Of a stretch of 64,000 nucleotides of DNA, positions 26,843 through 34,919 are shown in pieces. Positions within the stretch are counted from its first letter, which is position 1. Every line of letters starts with the position of its first letter. The translations under genes were made by a program, and so were the position numbers. Below the pieces are notes generated by a model. It worked only from the letters and a program-made list of their open reading frames with translations, was not told the origin of the DNA and ran no database searches. The stretch comes from Allobosea sp. CRIB-10. GTDB lineage: Bacteria > Pseudomonadota > Alphaproteobacteria > Rhizobiales > Beijerinckiaceae. The stretch covers positions 124,001-188,000 of the forward strand of contig NZ_FOKP01000005.1 in assembly GCF_900112185.1 (NCBI RefSeq). The letters are read 5' to 3'.

Positions 26843-27315
26843 ACGCCTTCGAAGCGGGGCTTTACGACCTCGCCAAGCTCTTTCTCCTCCCCGTCCTCGT
26901 GCTCATCGTCGCGGCGCTGGCCTATGCCTTCGTGGCGTTGGGCAGCTTCCTGGTCGAGGCGCTGCAGCGTCGGCAGGGGCGCTACAACTCGCGGCTCGCG
27001 GCGTTTCACACGGTTAGCGGCGCCGCGAGCGACGATCTCGAACTCTGGATCATGCAGCGCCTGGAGTGGCTGCGGATCGTCGCGCGTTCGGCCCCCATGC
27101 TGGGGCTGGTGGCGACGATGATCCCGATGGGGCCGGCATTGCTCGCTCTTTCGAATAACGACGCCAAGGGCATCGGCGACAACCTCGCCGTCGCCTTCGC
27201 GGCCGTGATCCTGGCTCTAGTCGCGGCAGCGATCGCGCATCTTGTCCTGACGGTTCGGCGGCGCTGGTTGCTTCAGGAACTGCGCATAATCGAACTGGGC
27301 CGGGAGCGAGACTGA
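26839..27315 (+). CDS. MotA/TolQ/ExbB-like inner-membrane protein
   Basis: A 158-residue protein with three predicted spans: LAKLFLLPVLVLIVAALAYA, APMLGLVATMIPMGPALLAL, and VAFAAVILALVAAAIAHLVL. The middle P-M-LGLVATMIPMGPAL stretch is the ExbB/TolQ proton-channel signature. Translation starts at TTG 26839, which overlaps the chelatase stop, so it depends on upstream translation. With the DUF2149 protein it probably makes an ExbBD-like motor for the chelatase or receptor. Confidence 0.8.
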   Translation: MNAFEAGLYDLAKLFLLPVLVLIVAALAYAFVALGSFLVEALQRRQGRYNSRLAAFHTVSGAASDDLELWIMQRLEWLRIVARSAPMLGLVATMIPMGPALLALSNNDAKGIGDNLAVAFAAVILALVAAAIAHLVLTVRRRWLLQELRIIELGRERD

Positions 27316-27626
27316 TGCGGTTTCTCGACGAAGAGGAAAACGACGATCCGCTGCTCTCGGTCGTCAACCTGATCGACGTCTTCCTGGTCGTGATCGCGAT
27401 GCTGATGATCGTCATCGTCCGCAATCCGCTCAACCCTTTCGTGGCCGAGAACGCGGTCGTGGTGGAGAATCCGGGCAAGCCGGAGATGCGCATCACGGTG
27501 AAACAGGGACAGGAACTGACCCGCTACGAATCCAGCAGCGAGATCGGCCGAGGCCAGGGCGTTCGCGCCGGAATCGCCTACAAGCTCCCGGATGGACGGA
27601 TGATCTACGTGCCTGAGGGGCAGTAA
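27315..27626 (+). CDS. DUF2149 protein (ExbD/TolR-like partner)
   Basis: A 103-residue protein with an acidic N-terminus (RFLDEEENDDPLLSVVNLID), one membrane span (VFLVVIAMLMIVIV) and a periplasmic tail that includes the GRGQGVRAGIAYKLPDGRMI stretch. An acidic residue at the membrane entry and a single span are the ExbD/TolR design. Its ATG overlaps the preceding stop by one base. DUF2149 proteins are habitually beside MotA-like and CobN-like genes; the pairing supports a dedicated energising unit. Confidence 0.8.
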   Translation: MRFLDEEENDDPLLSVVNLIDVFLVVIAMLMIVIVRNPLNPFVAENAVVVENPGKPEMRITVKQGQELTRYESSSEIGRGQGVRAGIAYKLPDGRMIYVPEGQ

Positions 27627-28028
27627 GAAACATGATGCGGCAAGAACGGGCGACAAGGAAAGGGCTTCGCTCATTCTCTTTCCTGCGGCTCTGGGTCGGC
27701 AGCACCGCTTCCAGCCTCGCCACGCCGAGCGGTTTCAAGTGTTCGGCGCCTCGCCTGGGCTGATCCCGTCCGGGCCGAGCCGAAGCCCTGGGGGGCTGCG
27801 TGATCGCTGAGAAAGCTCGGCTTATCGTCCCGCGGCCGTCGTGAATTGCTGCCGACATCTCTCTACGGCGAGGGGCTTGACCCGACGAGAGCGGCAACCA
27901 AAATCAGGGCAGCCGCCGATAGTGACAGCCTGCCACAGGCGGCGATCGACCGAACCGGATCCATGTTGCTTCCAGGAGGATATGGCTATGGCAACGTTGG
28001 CAACCGCTCCCGGCCCTGGGAGGACTGC
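27627..28028. other. Non-coding gap after the metal-uptake cluster
   Basis: No convincing gene is seen here. A short GGAAAG/CTTTCC hairpin at 27657-27683 could mark the end of the preceding operon. The rest shows no motif that I recognise, and a short open frame from 27846 lacks a ribosome site until the DUF982 start at 28029. Confidence 0.4.
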
Positions 28029-28325
28029 ATGATGACATCCGACGACTTCGAACGGCCGGTTGTGATCCTGACCGGCTTTGGCCACCCGACGGCGATCGCG
28101 TCGGCCATGGAGGCCTACATGTTCTTGGCCGACTGGCCGGCGCGCAAGCGCGACCCAGCCCATGGGTTTGTCTTGAAGGCCTGCCTGGCTGCGATCCGCG
28201 GCGAGATCGAGCCCGACACGGCGCGCGGATTGTTCGCGTCATGGGCCGAAAAACACGATCTGCTCGCACCCGATATCGCTGCGTTCGTCGGCGGCCGAAA
28301 AGAAGGCTCGCGAGGCGTCGCCTGA
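28029..28325 (+). CDS. DUF982 protein
   Basis: A 98-residue soluble protein with the DUF982 pattern common in rhizobia: FERPVVILTGFGHPTAIASA, then EAYMFLADWPARKRDPAHGF, a conserved Cys (LKACLAAIRGEI) and TARGLFASWAEKHDLL. GGGAGG lies about seven bases before ATG 28029. Function of the family is unknown; members are usually scattered single genes, as here. Confidence 0.75.
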   Translation: MMTSDDFERPVVILTGFGHPTAIASAMEAYMFLADWPARKRDPAHGFVLKACLAAIRGEIEPDTARGLFASWAEKHDLLAPDIAAFVGGRKEGSRGVA

Positions 28326-28503
28326 CCCGGATGAGCCCGGCGTCGCGAGCGGGCCGGGCCATTCTGGACGATACGCGGAAAACTCCGAACTGCCCCCTAT
28401 GCGCCGATCAGGCCGGCGCTAACGCTTGGCCGTCTGGCGCCAACTGCAGACATTGGAAGGTCGCCCGGAAGTGGACATCAGACCGGCCTGGATCAGAGGA
28501 CGG

Positions 28504-29727
28504 TTATTGTCGCGAAACGCTGCGCGCCAACAGAAGCAGCGCGAGCGCCGCGGCACCTGAAAGCGTGACCAGCACCGCCGTGCTCGCCGCGAGCCCCGCG
28601 CGCTCCATCATCACGGCGAATGTGAGCGGCGCTGCGGCGCGGATCGCGAGACCGGGGGCGGACAGCTTGCCAAGCATCGCGCCATAACCGGCAGGACCAA
28701 AAAGCTGGAGAGGCACTGTCCCGCGCACGATCGAACTCAGTCCCATGCTGACGCCATAGGCGATCGTGAACAGCGCGGCGAGCACGGCCGTGCCGCCGCC
28801 GATGACGAGCAGAACGAATCCGAACGGCATCAGCGCTCCCGAAACCCAGGCGGTCGTCACCGGTGCCACATTCGTGCCGAACAGCATCTCGATGAGCCGC
28901 GCGGTCACCTGTGATGGGCCGACCATGGCGCCCAGCGCAACCGCCAGCGCCGCGCTGAAGCCGAAGCCCTGCAACAGCGTCAGCATGTGAACGGACATCG
29001 CCGAGACGACGAAGCCCTGCAGCGAGAACGCAATCGCGAGGAGGACAAAGGCGCGTTTGCGAGCTGCGCCGCCGAGATAACCGACAGGGTTCGGCGTCTC
29101 GCCCGGCTGGATTGGTTTTGCGGCCGTCGCCCGGCCGCGGGGCAAGGCAAGCGCATGCAGCGGCAGCGCCAAGGCCAGATAACCGAGCGCATAGATCTGG
29201 TAGATCACGCGCCAGTCCGCATGCGCCAGCAAAGCGGTCGTCAGCGGCCAGAACAGTGTCGAGGCAAAGCCGCCGATCAGCGTCAGCTTGCTGATTGCCC
29301 GCCTGGCGCCGGCTCCATGGGCCTGGGTGAGCGCTGTGAAGGCCGCGTCATACAGGACGAGTGTGGCGACCATCTCAAGGACGATCATGGCCGCGTAGTA
29401 GCTGAGCAAACCATCGGCCTTCGACAGGGCAAGGAGCGCCAGGCTCGCCAGCACGCTGCCGATGCTCATCATGCGGCGCGTGCCGTAGCGGTCGACCAGG
29501 CGTCCGGCAAGGGGAGCGGCAAGACCGCCTGCGAGCAGCCCGAGAGCGAAGCCGCCATAGGTCCATTCGGGCGCCCAGCCGAAGCTCGCGGTCATGCCGG
29601 GCGCGAGCACGGCAAAGGCGTAGTAGAGCGCGCCGTAGCCGGCTACCTGCGTGACGCCGAGCGCGAGGATGAGCGCGAGCCCGGCCCGAGCGGCGGGATT
29701 CGTCTCCGATGCGGCCAGCGTCGTCAT
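28504..29727 (-). CDS. MFS transporter of the ars operon
   Basis: A 407-residue major-facilitator permease with twelve predicted spans. The loop 2-3 motif is GRLVDRYGTRRMM. Its ATG overlaps the flavoprotein stop (ATGA), which makes it the last gene of the arsenic operon. MFS proteins in ars operons include ArsJ, for organoarsenical export, and ArsK, for trivalent arsenicals. No partner GAPDH-type gene is present, which argues against ArsJ. Its exact substrate is inferred only from context. Confidence 0.8.
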   Translation of the reverse strand: MTTLAASETNPAARAGLALILALGVTQVAGYGALYYAFAVLAPGMTASFGWAPEWTYGGFALGLLAGGLAAPLAGRLVDRYGTRRMMSIGSVLASLALLALSKADGLLSYYAAMIVLEMVATLVLYDAAFTALTQAHGAGARRAISKLTLIGGFASTLFWPLTTALLAHADWRVIYQIYALGYLALALPLHALALPRGRATAAKPIQPGETPNPVGYLGGAARKRAFVLLAIAFSLQGFVVSAMSVHMLTLLQGFGFSAALAVALGAMVGPSQVTARLIEMLFGTNVAPVTTAWVSGALMPFGFVLLVIGGGTAVLAALFTIAYGVSMGLSSIVRGTVPLQLFGPAGYGAMLGKLSAPGLAIRAAAPLTFAVMMERAGLAASTAVLVTLSGAAALALLLLARSVSRQ

Positions 29728-31121
29728 TGGGCTGGGGCGGCCTCGTTCGCCTTCGCGGAGCTCCCGCAACCGCAACTGGATTGGCCCTGTGCCTTAGCCG
29801 CGGCATCGTCCGCGCAGCAGGCTTCCGTCGCGGCCGGCGCCGCTCCACCGCAGCATCCGCCGGAGCTCGCTGGCGCGGTCGTGCAGACGCCGGTCTCCGG
29901 CAGGACCAGCCGTACGTCATCGGCAGCGGCCAGATCGCCAGCGATCGCCGCGACCACCGACCGAACCTGCTCGTAGCCCGTCGCCATCAGGAAGGTGGGC
30001 GCTCGCCCATAGCTCTTGACACCGACAGTGTAGAAGCCGGACTCGGGGTGGGACAGTTCGCGATGTCCATGCGGTGGCACCGAGCCGCAGGAATGCAGAT
30101 TCGGATCGACCAGCGGCCCGAGCGCCCGAGCGCTTTCCAGCCAGGGATCGAGCTCGACGCGCAGCTCGCGGGTCAGCGAAAGATCGGGACGCTGACCGGT
30201 GCAGGCGACGATCCGGTCGACAGGCCCGATCGTTCGACTGCCTGCGGATGTCTCGCCCTCGATGACGATCTGCCCGGCCGCTTCGCGAACGGCAACACAA
30301 GCGAAGCCGGCGACGAGCTCGACCCTGCCGCCGTCGACAAGTTGTCGGAGCCTCCGGCCGAGGTCGCCACGTGCGGCAAGCTGGTCATTGGCTCCTCCGC
30401 CATAGACGCGTGACAGATTGGTGCCGCGCGTCGCCCACACCGCCCTGGTCGCGGCATCCTGCTTTGCGAGCTCGGCAAGGTCGAGCAGCACATTCGCGGC
30501 GGAATGGCCGGCGCCGACAACCAGCGTGGTGCGACCGACGAAGCTGGCGCGGTCGCGGCCGAGAACATCCGGTATCCCATAGTCGATCCGCTGGACCTGA
30601 GCTTGCTCGCCTTCCGCTGCAATGCCGCCGGCCCCGAGCGGATTGGGCGATGTCCAGGTCCCGGAAGCGTCGATGACCGCGCGAGCAAGCTCGCGGCGAA
30701 CGCGGCCGTTCTTGTCCGTGACCGACAGCTGGAAGGGGTGCAGCTCGCGATCCCGGCTGACGACCTTGTCGATGCCTCGCCGGCCGATCGCCGTGACGCG
30801 GGCGCCGCACTCGATAACGGGGGCCAGTGCGGGCGTCTGCGCCAGAGGCACGAGATACTCGCCGACGAGCTCAGCGCCTGTCGGATAGGCCGCAGCATCC
30901 GGCGCGCGCCAGCCTGTCGGCTCGAGCAACGCCCGCGCGGCGCGGTCGATGTTGAACTCCCAGGGCGAGAACAGGCGAACATGGCCCCAATCGGAGACGT
31001 TGGCGCCAGCCTGGGCACCGGACTCGTAGACCTTCACGGCCAGGCCGTGGGCGATGAGGTTGGCGGCCGCGGCGAGCCCGACTGGCCCTGCTCCGATGAC
31101 CGCGACGGGAAGCTCTGTCAT
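29724..31121 (-). CDS. FAD/NAD(P)-dependent flavoprotein with Cys-rich tail (ArsO-like)
   Basis: A 465-residue flavoprotein with an N-terminal FAD motif (VAVIGAGPVGLAAAANLIAH) and a second dinucleotide motif (TLVVGAGHSAANVLLDLAEL), the layout of flavin monooxygenases and thioredoxin-reductase-like enzymes found in ars operons. The last 45 residues are low-complexity and rich in cysteine: GGCCGG, ACCADD and SSCGCGSS, seven Cys plus one near 425. Such a tail could bind As(III) or another soft metal. The catalytic reaction is not established. It lies between the second arsR and the MFS gene. Confidence 0.8.
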   Translation of the reverse strand: MTELPVAVIGAGPVGLAAAANLIAHGLAVKVYESGAQAGANVSDWGHVRLFSPWEFNIDRAARALLEPTGWRAPDAAAYPTGAELVGEYLVPLAQTPALAPVIECGARVTAIGRRGIDKVVSRDRELHPFQLSVTDKNGRVRRELARAVIDASGTWTSPNPLGAGGIAAEGEQAQVQRIDYGIPDVLGRDRASFVGRTTLVVGAGHSAANVLLDLAELAKQDAATRAVWATRGTNLSRVYGGGANDQLAARGDLGRRLRQLVDGGRVELVAGFACVAVREAAGQIVIEGETSAGSRTIGPVDRIVACTGQRPDLSLTRELRVELDPWLESARALGPLVDPNLHSCGSVPPHGHRELSHPESGFYTVGVKSYGRAPTFLMATGYEQVRSVVAAIAGDLAAADDVRLVLPETGVCTTAPASSGGCCGGAAPAATEACCADDAAAKAQGQSSCGCGSSAKANEAAPAQ

Positions 31122-31179
31122 TCGATCTTCCTCCTGTTATCCTAGAATCATGGAATTATCTGGCAAATAAAAAGGCCGA

Positions 31180-31497
31180 TCAGGCAGCCTTTCCGGAGGC
31201 TGCCGAGCAGCCTTCCTCGATGCAGCATTCGTCGGCAAGGAAGCCGAGCAGCGCTTCCATCGCCGGATAGACGGCCCGGCAGATCAGCGTCGTCGCCTGG
31301 CGCTCCTGGGAAACCAAGCCATTCTGAACGAGACGCTGAAGATGATGCGAGAGCGTCGAGGCTGGGATGCCGAGACGCTCCTGAATCTGATTGACCGGCA
31401 GGCCGCCATGGCCGGCGCGGACCAGGACGCGGTAGAGCTGAAGACGCGTCGGATTGCCGAGCGCTTCGAGCTGCCTTGCTGCTTCTTCGACATTCAT
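31180..31497 (-). CDS. arsR: ArsR-family arsenic repressor 1
   Basis: A 105-residue ArsR/SmtB winged-helix repressor (ALGNPTRLQLYRVLVRAGHG, then STLSHHLQRLVQNGLVSQER). The As(III) site is at the C-terminus (DECCIEEGC), as in the Acidithiobacillus-type ArsR, not in the DNA-binding helix as in the E. coli plasmid type. ATG 31497 is chosen by homology; a longer GTG start at 31518 is possible. It lies downstream of acr3, with the palindrome TTCGACGAA between them at 31540. Confidence 0.87.
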   Translation of the reverse strand: MNVEEAARQLEALGNPTRLQLYRVLVRAGHGGLPVNQIQERLGIPASTLSHHLQRLVQNGLVSQERQATTLICRAVYPAMEALLGFLADECCIEEGCSAASGKAA

Positions 31498-31539
31498 GGA
31501 AATAAACTGCATCGTCACAAGGATGCCGTCAAGGCGTAT

Positions 31540-31548
31540 TTCGACGAA
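31540..31548. promoter_or_regulatory. Possible ArsR operator
   Basis: TTCGACGAA is a 9-base perfect palindrome around a central A, placed between acr3 and the downstream arsR, some 40 bases before its start. It could mark an internal promoter for the arsR-flavoprotein-MFS half of the operon. The core is short, so chance is not excluded. Confidence 0.35.
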
Positions 31549-31555
31549 TGCCGAA

Positions 31556-32608
31556 TTACTCGGCTGCGCGGACCTTTGGGCGGGCGCCGCCGCGCTCGTA
31601 CCAGCCTTTCGAGCGGTTCACGATCCAGACCACGCTTAGCATGACCGGAACCTCGATCAGCACGCCGACCACGGTGGCGAGCGCTGCACCGGAGTTGAAA
31701 CCGAACAGGCTGATCGCGGCGGCAACGGCAAGCTCGAAGAAATTGGAAGCTCCGATCAGGGCGGATGGGCCGGCGACGCAATGCTCCTCGCCGGCGATCC
31801 GGTTCAGGAGATAGGCGAGTCCGGCGTTGAAATAGACCTGGATCATGATCGGCACCGCCAGGAGCGCGATCACCATCGGCTGCGCCAGGATCTGCTCGCC
31901 CTGGAAGCCGAAGAGCAGCACGAGCGTCGCGAGCAACGCTATCAGCGAGACCGGGCCGAGCCGTGCAAGCAAGCGATCCAGCGCCGCCTGCCCACCGCTC
32001 GCCAGGATGCGGGCCCGGACGAGCTGCGCGACGATCACCGGAATGACGATGTAGAGGATGACGGACAGGACGAGCGTGCCCCAGGGCACGGTGATCGCGG
32101 AGAGGCCGAGCAGGAGGCCGACGATCGGCGCGAAGGCGACGACCATGATCGCGTCGTTGAGCGCGACCTGGCTGAGCGTGAAATGCGGCTCGCCTCTGGT
32201 GAGGTTCGACCAGACGAAGACCATCGCGGTGCAGGGCGCCGCCGCGAGGATGATGAGGCCGGCGATGTAGCTGTTGATCTGCTCGGCCGGCAACCATGGC
32301 CGGAACAGCCAGGCGATGAAGAGCCAGCCCAGCGCCGCCATCGAGAACGGCTTCACGGCCCAGTTGATGAAGAGCGTGACGCCGATGCCGCGCCAATGCC
32401 GCCCGACCTGGCCGAGCGCCGCGAAGTCGATCTTGAGCAGCATCGGAACGACCATCAGCCAGATCAGCACGGCGACGGGCAGATTGACCTTGGCGATCTC
32501 TGCCGCGCCGATGGCCTGGAAGATGCCGGGCACGAGATGCCCGAGCGCGATGCCGGCGACGATGCACAGCGCGACCCAGATGGTGAGATAGCGTTCGAAG
32601 GTGGACAT
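31556..32608 (-). CDS. acr3: Arsenite efflux permease Acr3
   Basis: A 350-residue, ten-span arsenite/H+ antiporter. The conserved APCTAMVFVWSNLTRGEPHF segment in span 4 holds the Cys needed for As(III) transport; the start is STFERYLTIWVALCIVAGIA. ATG 32608 is chosen because it is where Acr3 homology begins. It follows the glutaredoxin-type arsC by seven bases. It exports the arsenite produced by the two reductases. Confidence 0.93.
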   Translation of the reverse strand: MSTFERYLTIWVALCIVAGIALGHLVPGIFQAIGAAEIAKVNLPVAVLIWLMVVPMLLKIDFAALGQVGRHWRGIGVTLFINWAVKPFSMAALGWLFIAWLFRPWLPAEQINSYIAGLIILAAAPCTAMVFVWSNLTRGEPHFTLSQVALNDAIMVVAFAPIVGLLLGLSAITVPWGTLVLSVILYIVIPVIVAQLVRARILASGGQAALDRLLARLGPVSLIALLATLVLLFGFQGEQILAQPMVIALLAVPIMIQVYFNAGLAYLLNRIAGEEHCVAGPSALIGASNFFELAVAAAISLFGFNSGAALATVVGVLIEVPVMLSVVWIVNRSKGWYERGGARPKVRAAE

Positions 32609-32615
32609 GACGACC

Positions 32616-33041
32616 TCAGGCCAGAGCGACGGGGCGGCCGGAGGCGTCGACGACAAGCTCGCCGTCCTCCTTGCGGAACTCGCCCCGCTGCGGCGGCAGC
32701 AGGGGCAAAACGGCCTCGGAGGGCCGGCACAGCCGCACCCCCTTGGGCGAAATGACGAGCGGCCGGTTGATCAGGATGGGATGGGCTTCGATCGCGTCGA
32801 GCAGTGCCTCGTCTGAAATGCCCGCGTCGCCAAGGCCGAGCTCGGCGAAGGGCGTGCCCTTCTCGCGCAGGATGTCCCGCACGGTCAGCCCGGCACGGCC
32901 GAGAAGCTGCGTCAGCAATGCCCGCGCCGGCGGCGTCTTCAGGTATTCGATGACATGTGGTTCGACGCCCGCATTGCGGATCAGGCCCAGCGTGTTCCGG
33001 GAGGTTCCGCAGGCAGCGTTGTCGTAGATGATGACGTCCAT
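32616..33041 (-). CDS. arsC: Arsenate reductase, glutaredoxin-coupled type
   Basis: A 141-residue ArsC of the Spx/YffB fold. The N-terminal IIYDNAACGTSRNTLGLI has the catalytic Cys at residue 11, and RPLVISPKGVRLCRP is the usual C-terminal signature with the arsenate-binding Arg. It reduces As(V) to As(III) with glutathione and glutaredoxin. Its ATG overlaps the preceding reductase stop by one base. It is one of two unrelated reductases in the operon. Confidence 0.93.
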   Translation of the reverse strand: MDVIIYDNAACGTSRNTLGLIRNAGVEPHVIEYLKTPPARALLTQLLGRAGLTVRDILREKGTPFAELGLGDAGISDEALLDAIEAHPILINRPLVISPKGVRLCRPSEAVLPLLPPQRGEFRKEDGELVVDASGRPVALA

Positions 33042-33568
33042 CACGCCAGCTCCGGGCGACCGCCGCTCGCTCCGTCGAGGCTGCCGATCCGCCGGACCTG
33101 CTGTGCCAGCGCCATCTGATCGAGACTTGCGACCGGAAGCGACAGGAGGACGTTGATTCGGTTCCTGAGATAGCGCAGCGCCGTCACGAAGGCGCGCTCG
33201 CGCTCGATCTCGCTGCCCTGCGCATTCGACGGATCCTCGATGCCCCAATGCGCCGTGATCGGCTGGCCCGGCCAGTAGGGGCAGGCTTCACCGGCTGCCT
33301 GATCACACACGGTGATGACCATATCCATGATCGGGGCGCCGGGCGCGGCGAACACGTCCCAGGTCTTCGACGACAGTCCCGCGGTCGGAATGCCCTCGGC
33401 CTCCAGCACTTTGAGCGCCATCGGCTTGGGACCGGGACCGCCTTCGCTCCCGGCGGAGAAGGCGCGAAAGCGTCCCTCGCCGAGATGGTTCAGCAGCGCC
33501 TCGGCCATGATCGAGCGGGCGGAATTGTGCGTGCAGAGAAACAAGACGTTGTGGATGCGATCAGGCAT
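33041..33568 (-). CDS. arsC: Arsenate reductase, low-molecular-weight phosphatase type
   Basis: A 175-residue LMW-phosphatase-fold ArsC. The P-loop is CTHNSAR (Cys12-Arg18), and VCDQAAGEACPYWPG supplies the pair of redox cysteines that pass electrons to thioredoxin or a similar donor. It differs in fold and electron source from the next gene. ATG 33568 overlaps the upstream arsR stop by eight bases; further upstream codons would extend far into arsR. Confidence 0.9.
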   Translation of the reverse strand: MPDRIHNVLFLCTHNSARSIMAEALLNHLGEGRFRAFSAGSEGGPGPKPMALKVLEAEGIPTAGLSSKTWDVFAAPGAPIMDMVITVCDQAAGEACPYWPGQPITAHWGIEDPSNAQGSEIERERAFVTALRYLRNRINVLLSLPVASLDQMALAQQVRRIGSLDGASGGRPELA

Positions 33569-33917
33569 CGGTCGTGACCTTCGATGGGCAGCAGGGGGTG
33601 AGCTCGGCAAGGAGCGGAGCACAGATCTCGGCACGGCCGCCGCAGCAATCCTTGAGGAGAAACGCGACGACCGAGCGCAGGGCGTCGAGATCGGCGCGAT
33701 ACACGATCGAGCGACTGAAGCGCTCGGAACGGATGAGCCCCGCGCGGCTCAAGATGCCGAGATGCGACGACATCGTATTGTGCGGAACCTCCAGCCGCCG
33801 GGCGACCTCGCCGGCTGGCAGGCCGTCAGGCTCCGCCGAGACCAGTAGGCGAAACACGTCGAGCCGGGTGCTCTGGGCCAGTGCGGCCAGCGAAAGGATG
33901 ACTTGCTCATTCTCCAT
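33561..33917 (-). CDS. arsR: ArsR-family arsenic repressor 2
   Basis: First gene of the ars operon, 118 residues. The winged helix reads LAQSTRLDVFRLLVSAEPDG and VPHNTMSSHLGILSRAGLIR. C-terminal cysteines (DCCGGRAEIC and a final PCC) indicate an As(III) site at the C-terminus, as in the other arsR. ATG 33917 is at the family start, directly followed upstream by a perfect inverted repeat at 33918-33937. Confidence 0.88.
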   Translation of the reverse strand: MENEQVILSLAALAQSTRLDVFRLLVSAEPDGLPAGEVARRLEVPHNTMSSHLGILSRAGLIRSERFSRSIVYRADLDALRSVVAFLLKDCCGGRAEICAPLLAELTPCCPSKVTTDA

Positions 33918-33937
33918 ATGTCGAGACTTATCGACAT
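33918..33937. promoter_or_regulatory. Likely ArsR operator of the ars operon
   Basis: ATGTCGAGACTTATCGACAT is an inverted repeat with perfect 7-base arms (ATGTCGA/TCGACAT) and a 6-base spacer. It abuts the arsR start. This is the position and symmetry expected for autoregulation. No comparable repeat lies elsewhere in the operon. Confidence 0.7.
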
Positions 33938-34234
33938 AATACTCTCGATGCAAGCCACTGGCCGCTGAACCCTGGCCTCAGCTGCGGCGCGCTGGCGAGT
34001 CCGAAGAGATCAAAACTGAACAGCGCGCCATGTCAGGTCATGGGGCGACCGCTGCGGAAGCGGACACTCAAGAACGCGGCAATGCGGAGCTCCTCCGCAT
34101 CAGACCCATATCGTGGTCGACACCTCCGGCCGAACCCGATGGGGCGCTTATCCCGTCTTGCACGGCCGGCAACGACCTTCCGGGCTGGCTGGCAAGCGGC
34201 CGGAAATCGCCAGCCGCTTCCAAAGCGCAGAAAA

Positions 34235-34723
34235 TCACATGTCGGGATCGTCGAGCATGTCGGGCGGGACGACGTCCGACGAGGTCAGGACAACTTCCTT
34301 GTCGGTCTTGTTTTCCCACCAATGGGCGTGGCCCTGGCCGAATTCCGGCGTCCATTCGCCTTCGCGGTGCAGGATCGGCACGGCGCAGAAGGAGCTGTGC
34401 TCGACGATCTCGCCCTTGACCACATAGACGATCGAGGGACGGTCGTCGTGCTGGTGGGTCGGCACGACGCCGCCGACGGCCACGGTCAGCCGGCGGGTGC
34501 GCAGGCGCAGATCGCCGGTGCCGCGCCAGCCTGTCAGGTTCACGATCGACAGGGTCTCGCGCTTGATCCCGACATCGGGCGCCTCGGCGATCTTGCGCGG
34601 CTCGGTCAGGACCTTGTCCTTCGGGCAGCTGCCCGCCTGCGCGGTTCCGGCGCCAAGGATCGCAAGGGCGGCGGCGAGGGCGGCGCGCCGGGCAGGGCGG
34701 CGGTTTGAAACTGGGCGATTCAT
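34235..34723 (-). CDS. Secreted cupin-fold protein
   Basis: A 162-residue protein with an arginine-rich signal peptide (RRPARRAALAAALAILGAGT then AQA) and a single cupin barrel. The metal-binding motif HQHDDRPSIVYVVKGEIVE lies near residue 95 and a second half-motif, GHAHWWEN, near 140. The second of two adjacent ATGs (34723) has better spacing from GGAG. No substrate can be assigned. The 281 bases to the ars operon hold no gene I can support. Confidence 0.7.
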   Translation of the reverse strand: MNRPVSNRRPARRAALAAALAILGAGTAQAGSCPKDKVLTEPRKIAEAPDVGIKRETLSIVNLTGWRGTGDLRLRTRRLTVAVGGVVPTHQHDDRPSIVYVVKGEIVEHSSFCAVPILHREGEWTPEFGQGHAHWWENKTDKEVVLTSSDVVPPDMLDDPDM

Positions 34724-34919
34724 CATCTCTCTCCGGATCGGGGCGGCGCCGGACCATTCCGGCGCCTGCCGATGAAATCGCTGGTTTTCCAAGATGTTGG
34801 AAATGCTTCCGGCCTGTGCTTTCGATAGCCGCGGAGCATGTTCGCCATGGCGGCGAGGCCGACGCGAAGAGCCGGCCGCGGAGCGCGTCCGCGGCCGGTC
34901 CTGGTCCGGACTGCGTCGA

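Noticed and set aside
22901..27626. Assignment of the CobN-like cluster to cobalamin synthesis
   Set aside because: No B12 riboswitch precedes it; it has export and anchor signals, a Zur-type context and no CobST partners here.
28504..29727. ArsJ identity for the MFS gene
   Set aside because: ArsJ is normally beside a GAPDH gene, which is absent; only the general MFS and ars context is supported.
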